From assembly GCF_900101335.1 (NCBI RefSeq), contig NZ_FNKA01000002.1, positions 858,521-922,520 on the forward strand: 64,000 nucleotides of DNA, in the 5' to 3' direction. The translations under genes and the position numbers were made by a program. Positions 54,470-62,659 of this stretch are shown piece by piece. How positions within the stretch are numbered: the stretch's first letter is position 1; each line of letters opens with the position of its first letter. This stretch comes from Quadrisphaera sp. DSM 44207 (lineage in GTDB: Bacteria > Actinomycetota > Actinomycetes > Actinomycetales > Quadrisphaeraceae). The notes beneath the pieces are model-generated. The model was given only the letters and a program-made list of their open reading frames with translations. It did no database searches and was not told the origin of the DNA.

Positions 54470-55723
54470 TCACACCCTGTGATTGCTTCGTGACGCCAGG
54501 AGGACCGCCGGTCGGACCGCCCCGGCGCCGAAGCGGGCGCTGGCCCGGTCCACCGCCCGCTCCGCCTCCCGCCACCCCTCGGGGCGCTCGCCGAGCACCA
54601 GCTGGCGCGGGGTGCTGACGGCGTCCGCGAGGCCCTCCACGCGCACGCCGACCAGGCGGATCCGGGCCCGCTGCAGGCCCAGGGAGCGCCAGAGCGCGGC
54701 GGCGGTGCCGTACACCTCCCGGCCGACGTCCGTGGGCTCGCGCAGCGTGCGCGAGCGGGTGATCGTGGTGAAGTCGGAGAAGCGGACCTTGAGCACCACG
54801 GTGCGGCCGACGTGGCCCCCGGAGCGCAGCCGGGCGGCCGTGCGCTCGGACAGGCGCAGCAGCTCCCGCAGCACCACGTCCGGGTCGCTGACGTCGCGGG
54901 CGAAGGTCTCCTCGGCGCCGGTGCTGCGCTCGGGCGCGGCCGGGACCACGGGCCGCGGGTCGCGCCCCCACGCGAGGGCGTGCAGCGACGTCCCGGTGGC
55001 GTCGCCGAGGGCGCGGCGCAGCGTCGGCACCGGGGTGTGGGCCACGTCGCCCACGGTGCGCAGGCCCAGGCGCAGCAGCTGCTCCTCGGTGTGCTCCCCC
55101 ACGCCCCACAGCGCGCCGACGGGCAGGGGGTGCAGGAAGGCCGTCGCCCGGGCGGCGGGCACGACGAGCATCCCGTCGGGCTTGCACCGGCCCGAGGCCA
55201 GCTTGGCGACGGACTTGGTGGCGGCCACCCCGACCGAGCAGGTGACGCCCTGCTCGTCGGCGACGCGGTCGCGCACCAGCTCGGCGATGCGCGCGGGTCG
55301 CCCGAGGCGGCGCACGGCGCCGGAGACGTCGAGGAAGGCCTCGTCGAGGCTCAGCGGCTCCACGACGGGCGTGACCGAGGCGAAGATCGCCATCACGCCG
55401 CGGGAGACCTCGGCGTAGCGGGCGTGGTCGGGCTCCAGGACCACCGCCTCGGGGCACAGCCGCCGCGCCCGGCCCACCGGCATCGCCGAGTGCACCCCCA
55501 CCCGGCGCGCCTCGTAGGTCGCGGACAGGACCACCCCGCGGGTGCCGCCTCCGCCCACCACGACCGGGCGGCCCACCAGCTCGGGTCGGTCGAGCAGCGA
55601 GACGGAGGCGTAGAAGGCGTCCATGTCCACGTGCAGGACGGTGCAGCCCGCGTCGTCGCGGTCCGCCTCGCCGGCCGCGCCAGCGCGGCCCGCCCCGGAG
55701 CGCTCCAGCTGGCGCCGCCCCAT
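54470..55723 (-). CDS. dinB: Y-family DNA polymerase IV (DinB)
   Basis: A 417-residue translesion polymerase. VLHVDMDAFYASVSLLDRPEL and EPLSLDEAFLDVSGAVRRLG keep both metal-ligand acidic motifs, so it is a catalytically competent DinB and not the inactive ImuB type. The HhH region (VGALWGVGEHTEEQLLRLGL) and little-finger domain follow. The ATG shares its A with the dnaE2 stop (TGATG), so DinB is translated with DnaE2 and should share its SOS control. ATG 55723 was preferred to an upstream GTG (55756) for this coupling. Confidence 0.95.
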   Translation of the reverse strand: MGRRQLERSGAGRAGAAGEADRDDAGCTVLHVDMDAFYASVSLLDRPELVGRPVVVGGGGTRGVVLSATYEARRVGVHSAMPVGRARRLCPEAVVLEPDHARYAEVSRGVMAIFASVTPVVEPLSLDEAFLDVSGAVRRLGRPARIAELVRDRVADEQGVTCSVGVAATKSVAKLASGRCKPDGMLVVPAARATAFLHPLPVGALWGVGEHTEEQLLRLGLRTVGDVAHTPVPTLRRALGDATGTSLHALAWGRDPRPVVPAAPERSTGAEETFARDVSDPDVVLRELLRLSERTAARLRSGGHVGRTVVLKVRFSDFTTITRSRTLREPTDVGREVYGTAAALWRSLGLQRARIRLVGVRVEGLADAVSTPRQLVLGERPEGWREAERAVDRASARFGAGAVRPAVLLASRSNHRV

Positions 55724-58700
55724 CAGCGACCAGAGCTCCCCGAGCTGGAGTGCCACACCTTGCGGGGGGCCTCGCGGCGGGCCCGGCGCTCGGCGTCCTC
55801 GTCCGGCTCCGGGCGCGGCTCCGGGCGGGGCTCCTGGCCCGCTCCGGCGGCCCCGGCCATCGAGCGGGTGTCGCGCACGTCCCCCCCGACGGGCATGACG
55901 TCGGCGTACGGCGACTGGCGGAAGCCGCTGGCGTGCACCAGCACCCGGCGCGAGCGGGAGCCGCCCATGCCGCCGGCGCGCGACTCCTCGACCTCCTCCG
56001 GCTGCGGACGGCGCGCCCGAGCGGCCGCCTGCTCGGCCGCCTGCTCGGCGGCGCGTCCGGCCGCCGCGGTGCGCTGGGCCGCCGCGGCGCCCCGGTGCTG
56101 CTGGGGGCCGCTGCGGCCTCCGTCCGCGCCCGGCAGGACGCCGTCATCGCGGTCCTGGCCGAGCACCCGCGGCGCACCCAGGGGCGGGAGGGCGACCACC
56201 GGGCGGGTCGCGCGGCTGGCCGCGGCCCCGGCGACGGAGCGCTCGTCGTGACCCGCGGCGGTGGCGAGCAGCTGCTGGACGGCGTCCAGGCCGCCCTCGC
56301 GCCAGACGTCCCAGACCACGGGCAGCTCCCAGGCGCCGGTGGCGCGCAGGGAGACCCCGCGCGGGCCGGTGCGGCGCAGCTCCCCGCGCACGAGCAGCAG
56401 CCACGAGCCGAACACCGTCGCCGCGAAGGGGCCCTGGACGTCCTCGAAGAACGTGGCGTCGACCGGGCCGGTGGCGTCGTCGAGGGTGAGGAAGACGATC
56501 CGGCGCCCGGAGCGGATCGGCGGGGTCTGGGTGGCGACCTTGACGCCGGCCACGAGCAGGTCGCTGCGGCTGCGGCGGCGCAGCAGGTCGCGCCCGCGGG
56601 TGACGCCGAGCGCGGCGAGCAGCGGCTCGTAGGCCTCGACGACGTGCTGGCTGGCGTCGAGGCCCAGCACCTCCAGCTCCGCGCGCACGCGCTCCGCGCC
56701 GGTCATCTCCGGCAGCCCGCTGGAGGTCGTCTCGGAGGGGGCGTCGCCGAGGTCGAGCGCCAGCTGCACCGGCTGCTCGCTCGCAGCGGGTGCGGGGGCC
56801 TGCGACTGCCGCGCGGCCGCCTCGCGCACGCCGAGCCACGACCGCCCGTCCCGGCCCACCTCCTCGTGATCTTGCACGTCCGGGCCGGCGGAGTCCGGAC
56901 GTGCAAGATCACGGCGGGAGGGGGAGGGCCAGGCGCGGGGGGCGGCGGAGCGGGCAGCAGCTCCGGCGGGGCGGGAGCCGGACGCGGTGGCCCGGGCGTG
57001 GCGGTCGAGGTCGGCGACCTGCAGCAGCAGGTCGCGCCGGGTGAGCGCACCGCGGCGGCGCACGGGCGCCCGGGCGCCGATCCCGTACAGGGCGTCGAAG
57101 GCACCGGCGACGACGAGCCGCTCGACGACCGGGCGGGAGGCCCGCGCGCGGTTCCAGAAGTCGGCGAGGGAGTGGTACGGCTGGCCGGCGACGACGCGGG
57201 CCACCTCCGCGGCCGAGATGCCCTTGACGTCGGCCAGGGACAGCCGGATGCCGTACCCGCGCCCGTCCGGCACCGCGGCGTCCAGCCGGTACCCGGCGGC
57301 CAGCGGCCCCCACCGGGCCAGCAGCTCCGCCGGCTCGGCCGCGGAGGCTCCCGGGGGCGGGGCGTGCGCGGCGTCCACCCGCTCGACCCGGTAGGCGCCG
57401 GTCGAGGCGTTGACGTCGAGGGGCAGCACGGCGATGCCGAGGGTGCGCGCGTCGTCGAGGACCAGGCGCTTGGGGTACATGCCGGGGTCGTGGGTGAGCA
57501 CCCCGGCGAGGAACGCCGCCGGGTGGTGGGCCTTCAGCCACGCCGACTGGTAGGTCGGCAGCGCGAACGCCGCCGCGTGCGCCTTGCAGAAGCCGAAGGA
57601 GGCGAAGGCGCGCAGCACCTCCCAGATGCGGTCGACGTCGGCGGGCGCGAACCCGCGCGCGAGCGCGAGGGGGCGCCACCACGCCTCGACCTCCGCCTGC
57701 CCGTCGCGGCTGCCCATGGCGCGGCGCACCTCGTCAGCCTGGGTCAGGCTCACCCCGGCGGTCTCGGCGACGATGCGCAGCACCTGCTCGTGGAAGACGA
57801 CCACGCCGCCGGTCTCCTCCAGCGCCGGGCGCAGCCGGGGGTGGAGGAAGTCCGGCGCCGCCCACCCCTGCCGGGCGGCGAGGAACGGGGTGACCATGTC
57901 GGACTTCACGGGCCCGGGCCGGAACAGGGAGATGTCGACCACGAGGTCGGCGAAGTCCTGGGGGGCGAACCGGCCGATGAGCTCGCGCTGGCCCGGGGAC
58001 TCGATCTGGAAGCAGCCGAGGGTGCGGGTGGAGCGGACCAGCCGGAAGGCGGCCTCGTCGTCCAGCGGCACGCGGCTGCGGTCGTCGAGGTCGACGCGCA
58101 CCCCGTCGACCCGCTCGACCTCCGCGACCGCGTGCGCCATGGCCGACTGCATCCGGATGCCGAGCACGTCGAGCTTGAGCAGCCCCAGCACCTCGACGTC
58201 GTCCTTGTCGTACTGGCTCATCGGGAAGCCGAGCCAGCTGGCCTCCACGGGGGTGCGCGAGAGCAGCGTGGCGTCGGAGAGCAGCACCCCGCACGGGTGC
58301 AGGGCGGTGTGGCGCGGCAGGCCGTCGAGGCGCTCGACGAGGTCGTAGAGCAGGTCCAGCCGCTCGGCGTCCAGGCCGGAGGCGCGCAGCTCGGGCAGGT
58401 CGGCGAGCGCGGCGCGGGCGTCGCGGGCGCGCACGTGCGGGAAGGACTTGGCGATCGCGTCGACCTCGGAGGGCAGCATCCCCAGCGCGGCGCCGGCGTC
58501 GCGCACGGCGTGGCGCACGCGGTAGGTGTCCGTCACCGACACCGCGGCCACCCGCTCGGCGCCGAAGCGGTCGATGACCCGCTCGTAGACCTCGGTGCGC
58601 CGGGCGGACTCGACGTCGAGGTCGATGTCGGGCAGCTGCGCCCGCGCGGTGGTCAGGAAGCGCTCCATGAGCAGCCCGTGGGCGAGGGGGTCGACGCCGG

Positions 58701-60015
58701 AGACGCCGAGCAGGTGGTTGACGAGGCTGCCGGCGCCCGAGCCGCGGGCCGCGACGCGCACGCCCATGCCGCGCACGAGGTCGCAGACCTGGGCGACGGT
58801 GAGGAAGTACGTCGGGTAGCGCAGCGCGGCGATCGTGGCCAGCTCCTCCTCCAGGCGGCGGCGGACGTCGCGCAGCAGCCGCTCGCCCGCGCCGGGGTAG
58901 CGGGTGGCGACGGCGGCCTCGCAGCGCTGACGCAGCACGGCGTCGGCGTCGGTGCCCGGGGCCAGGCCGAGCACCTCCGGCTCGGGCAGGTGCACCGAGC
59001 CGAGGCCCAGGTCGCGGGCGGGGTCGAGGCGGCAGCGGGCGGCGAGGGCGTGCGTGGCGGCCAGCAGGTCCCCCGCCCCGCCGCGCTCCCCCGGGCGCGG
59101 CGCGCCGGCGGCGGCGGCCACCCGCTCGGCCACGGCGCTCATCTGCGCGGTGCCCTTGAGGAAGCCCTGCCCGGTGGTGCGGTCGAGCTCGCGGGAGGAC
59201 AGCGGCACGAGGCGGCGCGCGGCGTCCAGGACGTCGGCGGTGACGGCGCCGTCGGGGTCGGCGTGCCGGACGGCGTTCGTCAGCACCGCGGGCAGGCCCG
59301 CCTCGCGGGCCAGGGCCAGGGTGCGGACGGCGTGGTCGACGCTGCCGGGGCTCCCGGGCGGGCCGCCGTGGCAGACGACCTCGACGGCGAGGCAGCCGAG
59401 CGGCAGCGCGTCGTACCAGCGGGCCAGCACCGCGCGGGCGAGGTCGGTGCGCCGGGCGAGGACGGCGCACCCGAGCTCCGAGGCCGGACCCAGCAGCACC
59501 GTGAGGGCGGGCGCGCCGGAGGCGGGGTCGACCGCGTGCTCGCCGACCAGCCCGAGGGTGGTCACCGGCCGTCCGCGCCGCCCGCGCAGGTGGGTGGCGG
59601 AGACCAGGCGGCACAGCGCCCCGTACCCGGCCCCGGAGGGCAGGAGGGCGCCGTCCGGGCCGAGCCCGCCCGCGTGGGCCAGCACCGTCACGCGCGGCAG
59701 CCGGGGGTCGACCACGGCGCCGCCGCGCGCGGGCGCGGCGCGCGGCGGCCGCTGCCCGCTCCCCCGCCCCCCGGACGCGGCCCCCAGCAGGCCCGAGGGC
59801 TCGACGGCGAGGTCCGCGCCCAGCACGGGCGCGATGCCGGCGTCGGCGCAGGCCGCCACGTGCTTGACGGCGCCGTACAGGCCGTCCCGGTCGGTCAGGG
59901 CCAGGACGTCGAGGCCGAGGTCGGCGGCGCGGGCCACCAGCGCGCGCGGCGAGCTGGTGCCGTGGCGCAGGGAGGCGCCGGAGGCCACGTGCAGGTGCGG
60001 GAACGGCTGGACCAC
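55723..60015 (-). CDS. dnaE2: Error-prone DNA polymerase DnaE2
   Basis: A 1430-residue C-family polymerase, longer than usual (about 1050-1150). The PHP domain lacks several metal ligands (FPHLHVASGASLRHG rather than HLHVHTEYS), as expected for DnaE2. The palm carries VAARGSGAGSLVNHLLGVSG and LPDIDLDVESARRTEVY (Asp 463-467), and QADEVRRAMGSRDGQAEVE and FGFCKAHAAAFALPTYQSAWLK follow. The C-terminal signature is HASGFRQSPYADVMP with PRKVWHSSSGSSGR. The extra length is in low-complexity linkers, notably residues about 1010-1100, which include an in-frame palindrome (56865-56913). It extends primers past lesions and drives SOS mutagenesis. Start GTG. Confidence 0.95.
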   Translation of the reverse strand: MVQPFPHLHVASGASLRHGTSSPRALVARAADLGLDVLALTDRDGLYGAVKHVAACADAGIAPVLGADLAVEPSGLLGAASGGRGSGQRPPRAAPARGGAVVDPRLPRVTVLAHAGGLGPDGALLPSGAGYGALCRLVSATHLRGRRGRPVTTLGLVGEHAVDPASGAPALTVLLGPASELGCAVLARRTDLARAVLARWYDALPLGCLAVEVVCHGGPPGSPGSVDHAVRTLALAREAGLPAVLTNAVRHADPDGAVTADVLDAARRLVPLSSRELDRTTGQGFLKGTAQMSAVAERVAAAAGAPRPGERGGAGDLLAATHALAARCRLDPARDLGLGSVHLPEPEVLGLAPGTDADAVLRQRCEAAVATRYPGAGERLLRDVRRRLEEELATIAALRYPTYFLTVAQVCDLVRGMGVRVAARGSGAGSLVNHLLGVSGVDPLAHGLLMERFLTTARAQLPDIDLDVESARRTEVYERVIDRFGAERVAAVSVTDTYRVRHAVRDAGAALGMLPSEVDAIAKSFPHVRARDARAALADLPELRASGLDAERLDLLYDLVERLDGLPRHTALHPCGVLLSDATLLSRTPVEASWLGFPMSQYDKDDVEVLGLLKLDVLGIRMQSAMAHAVAEVERVDGVRVDLDDRSRVPLDDEAAFRLVRSTRTLGCFQIESPGQRELIGRFAPQDFADLVVDISLFRPGPVKSDMVTPFLAARQGWAAPDFLHPRLRPALEETGGVVVFHEQVLRIVAETAGVSLTQADEVRRAMGSRDGQAEVEAWWRPLALARGFAPADVDRIWEVLRAFASFGFCKAHAAAFALPTYQSAWLKAHHPAAFLAGVLTHDPGMYPKRLVLDDARTLGIAVLPLDVNASTGAYRVERVDAAHAPPPGASAAEPAELLARWGPLAAGYRLDAAVPDGRGYGIRLSLADVKGISAAEVARVVAGQPYHSLADFWNRARASRPVVERLVVAGAFDALYGIGARAPVRRRGALTRRDLLLQVADLDRHARATASGSRPAGAAARSAAPRAWPSPSRRDLARPDSAGPDVQDHEEVGRDGRSWLGVREAAARQSQAPAPAASEQPVQLALDLGDAPSETTSSGLPEMTGAERVRAELEVLGLDASQHVVEAYEPLLAALGVTRGRDLLRRRSRSDLLVAGVKVATQTPPIRSGRRIVFLTLDDATGPVDATFFEDVQGPFAATVFGSWLLLVRGELRRTGPRGVSLRATGAWELPVVWDVWREGGLDAVQQLLATAAGHDERSVAGAAASRATRPVVALPPLGAPRVLGQDRDDGVLPGADGGRSGPQQHRGAAAAQRTAAAGRAAEQAAEQAAARARRPQPEEVEESRAGGMGGSRSRRVLVHASGFRQSPYADVMPVGGDVRDTRSMAGAAGAGQEPRPEPRPEPDEDAERRARREAPRKVWHSSSGSSGR
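56865..56913. repeat. Palindromic element inside dnaE2
   Basis: GTGATCTTGCACGTCCGG (56866-56883) and CCGGACGTGCAAGATCAC (56895-56912) are perfect 18-bp inverted arms (19 with the outer C-G) around an 11-base loop. It is read through in frame as RDLARPDSAGPDVQDHE (residues about 1034-1050) in the variable linker before the OB domain. A half copy lies at 5083. Confidence 0.85.
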
Positions 60016-60093
60016 CGCGGGACCCCCTGGGCCGGCCGGGGTCCGCGCGCTGGGCGCCGCCCCCGGGCTGCGACGGGCCAGGGGGAAGGGCAG

Positions 60094-60121
60094 CCCGCGT
60101 CGAACGGGTGTTCGACGCGGG
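60094..60121. promoter_or_regulatory. LexA (SOS) operator of dnaE2-dinB
   Basis: TCGAACGGGTGTTCGA (60100-60115) fits the actinobacterial SOS box TCGAAC-N4-GTTCGA exactly, and the symmetry extends to 12-bp arms (CCCGCGTCGAAC/GTTCGACGCGGG). It lies 84 bases upstream of dnaE2 and just downstream of a TAGCGT -10, overlapping the expected transcription start, an ideal position for repression. Confidence 0.92.
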
Positions 60122-60123
60122 TG

Positions 60124-60129
60124 ACGCTA
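60124..60129 (-). promoter_or_regulatory. -10 element TAGCGT of dnaE2
   Basis: Minus-strand TAGCGT immediately upstream of the LexA operator. The predicted start lies inside the operator. Confidence 0.55.
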
Positions 60130-60211
60130 CACCCCGGCCCCGTCCGCCCGCGCACCCGGCGACGCGCCGGGGTCCCTCGTCCGGCCGATCCCCGTCCTCG
60201 GGCGCGAGGCG

Positions 60212-60274
60212 CGCCGAGTCGGACGAACGGGCCCTTCCGCGCCGTCCACGGGGCCCCGTTCGTCCGACTCGGCG
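60212..60274. repeat. Palindromic element between dnaE2 and a membrane-protein gene
   Basis: CGCCGAGTCGGACGAACGGG (60212-60231) and its exact reverse complement (60255-60274) form 20-bp perfect arms. With one bulge the pairing continues inward. It sits in the divergent 410-base gap 60016-60425, with the SOS box on one side and tandem repeats on the other. Confidence 0.85.
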
Positions 60275-60291
60275 AGGACGACGCCCAGCGC

Positions 60292-60336
60292 GGTGACCTC
60301 CACCACGGTGACCTCCACCACGGTGATCTCCACCAC
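60292..60336. repeat. 15-bp tandem repeat, three copies
   Basis: GGTGACCTCCACCAC twice, then GGTGATCTCCACCAC, head to tail, 90 bases upstream of the next gene. Iteron-like spacing near a promoter could be a regulator site, but no family motif was recognised. Confidence 0.75.
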
Positions 60337-60425
60337 GGCCCGACCTGGGGGACGGGCGCCGCGGCGCGCGGCGCAGCAGACTGGACGGCGACCGAGCCGA
60401 CGCCCGCAGCACCCCGGAGGAGACC

Positions 60426-60812
60426 GTGCCGAAGACAGCCGCGCTCATCGGAGCGGCCCTCGTGGCCGTGGGGCTGTGGGCCTACCTGAGCTCGATGCCG
60501 GGCGCGAGCCCGACCGCGCTCATCCCGGCCGTGATCGGCGCGGTCCTCGTGGTGTGCGGGGTCGTCGGGCGCCGCGAGGGGACGGCGGCGCACCGGCACG
60601 CGATGCACGCCGCCGCGGGCGTGGCCCTGCTGGGGTTCCTGGGCTCCGTCGGCCAGCTCGCCGCGAGCCCGGCGGCCGGCTCGGAGAACGCCGGGACGGC
60701 GCGCGTGGCAGGCCTGCTCAACCTCCTGCTGTGCGCGGCCTTCGTCGCGCTCGCGGTGCGCGCCTTCACCTCGGTGCGCCGCGAGCGGCGGCGCACCGGC
60801 GCCGTCCGCTAG
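60426..60812 (+). CDS. Small four-helix membrane protein
   Basis: A 128-residue protein from GTG 60426 (GGAGGA site). Hydrophobic segments TAALIGAALVAVGLWAYL, ALIPAVIGAVLVVCGVV, HAAAGVALLGFLGSVGQL and LLNLLLCAAFVALAVRAF alternate with charged loops, and the tail is RRERRRTG. No recognised family or clear functional link. It is divergent from the SOS operon, so damage-linked expression is possible but unsupported by a second LexA box. Confidence 0.75.
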   Translation: MPKTAALIGAALVAVGLWAYLSSMPGASPTALIPAVIGAVLVVCGVVGRREGTAAHRHAMHAAAGVALLGFLGSVGQLAASPAAGSENAGTARVAGLLNLLLCAAFVALAVRAFTSVRRERRRTGAVR

Positions 60813-60838
60813 GCGCGGCGCGCCGCGAGGCGCCCGGT

Positions 60839-61171
60839 TCAGTCGAGGACCGCGGTGGCCTCGACCTCCACCAGGAGGCCGGGCTCCTCCTCGACGAACA
60901 GGGGCATCTTCTCGGGGGCCCAGTCGACGAGGTAGACGGTCAGCTTCACCACGTCGTCGAAGGAGGCGCCGACCTCGGCCAGGGCGGTGCCGACGTCGAG
61001 GTAGCACTGCTCGACCTGAGCGGCGAGGTCGCCCTCGCCGACCCTGCTCCCGTCGGCGTCGACGGCGACCTGGCCGGCGAGGAACACCAGCCTCGACCCG
61101 GTGGCGACCGACACCTGCCGGTAGAGGTCGACCGTGGGCAGTCCTGCGGGGTCGACCAGGGTGACGGCCAT
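60839..61171 (-). CDS. RidA-like protein with internal deletion
   Basis: A 110-residue protein starting MAVTLVDPAGLPTVDLYRQVS, RidA-like up to LTVYLVDWAPEKMP. It then jumps to LVEVEATAVLD, the family's last strand. Normal members have 20-25 more residues here, including the Arg that binds the imine carboxylate (Arg105 in E. coli RidA). The frame is kept and a GGAGGA site is present, so a protein may be made but is unlikely to act as an enamine/imine deaminase. It faces a truncated TetR gene across 42 bases. Confidence 0.75.
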   Translation of the reverse strand: MAVTLVDPAGLPTVDLYRQVSVATGSRLVFLAGQVAVDADGSRVGEGDLAAQVEQCYLDVGTALAEVGASFDDVVKLTVYLVDWAPEKMPLFVEEEPGLLVEVEATAVLD

Positions 61172-61213
61172 GGTGGTTCCTCCTCGTGAGGGCCTGGAGG
61201 TCCGGGGACCGGC

Positions 61214-61732
61214 GTGTCGACCATGGCCGTCTACACCCACTTCGGCGGCATGGACGGCGTGTGGAGGGCCCTGCGGCAGGAGGGCTTCACCCGCCTGGCG
61301 GCCCGGTTCACGACCGTGCCGACGTCCGAGGACCCGGTGCGGGACCTGACCGCCCTGGTCGCCGCCTACCTCGGCAACGCCCTGGACCACCCCGACCTGT
61401 ACCGAGTCATGTTCGACGCCACCTTCGGCCTCGAGGACCTCGAGGCCGCCGACGCGACCCTGGGGCACCTGGTCCGAGCCGCGCGACGGGCCCAGGACGC
61501 CGGCCGCTTCCGCGCCGGCACCGACCCGCTGGAGCTGGCGATCCAGAGCTGGGCCCTCGGCCACGGAGTGGTCTCCCTGGTCGCCAACGGCCCGCTGCCG
61601 CGCCGGACGCTCGACCACGGCGCCGCTCTGCTGACCGCGCTGTTCACCAGCGCGGGGGACCAGCCCGACCGGTGCCGCGCCTCGGTCGAGCAGGGCTGGG
61701 GAGGACCGGTCCGGTCCGGCGAGGACGGCTGA
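61214..61732 (+). pseudogene. TetR-family regulator lacking most of its DNA-binding domain
   Basis: The reading frame begins inside the recognition helix (VSTMAVYTHFGGMDGVWRAL is the usual V-S-x-x-A-V-Y-x-H-F of TetR proteins) and continues through a full TetR C-terminal ligand domain (VRDLTALVAAYLGNALDHPD). About 40 N-terminal residues that form helices 1 and 2 are absent, and no in-frame coding is seen upstream. Probably a 5'-deleted pseudogene. Its intact ancestor likely controlled the divergent RidA gene. Confidence 0.75.
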
Positions 61733-61814
61733 GCGGGTTCGGCGAGCGGGCCGGCCGTCGGGGTGGTGCCCTTGGGGGAGCCTGCCAGCAGCGCCCGGGC
61801 ACCGCGGTGGGTCA

Positions 61815-61848
61815 GGTCCGGCATGTCGAAGACCCTGCATGCCGGACC
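61815..61848. promoter_or_regulatory. Inverted repeat between tetR remnant and GAF-ANTAR gene
   Basis: GGTCCGGCATG (61815-61825) and CATGCCGGACC (61838-61848) are perfect 11-bp arms with a 12-base loop. It could end tetR transcripts or serve as an operator or ANTAR-target hairpin for the next gene. Confidence 0.5.
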
Positions 61849-61919
61849 GCCCTCGACCTCCTGCCGCCGGCGCGGCCGCTCGAGGCGACGACGCCCCCGC
61901 GAGCAGGGACGATGCGCCC

Positions 61920-62633
61920 ATGAGCGACGACCAGGGCCCGCCCGCCGACCAGGACGACCTCGCCACCCAGCTCGCGGACCTGGCCCGGACCCTGGAGCAG
62001 GAGGACGACGTCCAGGCCACCCTGGACGCGATCGTGCAGGCGGTGGTGGCCACCGTGCCCGGCGCCCAGCACGCGAGCCTGTCCTCCATCGAGCGCCGCC
62101 GGGAGGTGATCACCCGCGCCTCCACCAGCGACCTGCCCCGCGCCGTCGACCACGCCCAGTACGAGACCGAGCAGGGCCCGTGCCTGGACACCCTGTTCGA
62201 GCGGCAGACCGCGCGGATCCCCGACGTGGACGCCGAGGAGCGCTGGCCGGACTTCGCCGCGCGGGCCCGCCAGCTGGGAGCGGGCAGCATGCTGGCCGTC
62301 CAGCTGTACGTCCACGGCGAGGGCGGGGACCTGGGTTCGCTGAACCTGCTCAGCGAGGAGGCGAACGCCTTCGACGAGGAGTCCGAGCACGTCGCGCTGC
62401 TCTTCGCCGCCCACGCGGCGGTGGCGATGGTCGGGGCCCAGGAGCAGGACCAGCTGCGCACGGCGCTGGGCAGCCGGGACGTGATCGGGCAGGCCAAGGG
62501 CATCCTGATGGAGCGCTTCACGATCACCGCCGACCAGGCGTTCGCCCTGCTGGTGCGGGCGAGCCAGCACGGCAACCGCAAGCTGGTCGACGTCGCCGCG
62601 GCCCTGACCCGCACCGGACAGCTGAGCTCCTGA
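61920..62633 (+). CDS. GAF-ANTAR domain regulator
   Basis: A 237-residue protein with a GAF sensor domain (residues 20-165; SLSSIERRREVITRASTS, ETEQGPCLDTLFERQTARIP, LGAGSMLAVQLYVHGEGGDLG) and a C-terminal ANTAR RNA-binding domain (LGSRDVIGQAKGILMERFTI, ADQAFALLVRASQHGNRKL). ANTAR proteins bind paired hexaloop hairpins and prevent termination. ATG 61920 was chosen; an upstream in-frame ATG at 61839 would add a Pro/Ala/Asp segment. The targets are not seen here. Confidence 0.92.
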   Translation: MSDDQGPPADQDDLATQLADLARTLEQEDDVQATLDAIVQAVVATVPGAQHASLSSIERRREVITRASTSDLPRAVDHAQYETEQGPCLDTLFERQTARIPDVDAEERWPDFAARARQLGAGSMLAVQLYVHGEGGDLGSLNLLSEEANAFDEESEHVALLFAAHAAVAMVGAQEQDQLRTALGSRDVIGQAKGILMERFTITADQAFALLVRASQHGNRKLVDVAAALTRTGQLSS

Positions 62634-62659
62634 CGCGGTCGGCGCAGCTCCTGACGCGG

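Noticed and set aside
54470..55723. ImuB rather than DinB
   Set aside because: ImuB proteins lose the acidic active-site residues; here both DMDAFYAS and SLDEAFLD are intact.
50664..56177. An 1837-codon minus-strand open frame
   Set aside because: It is antisense to the MoxR-DUF58-transglutaminase operon and out of frame over dinB. High GC keeps it open.
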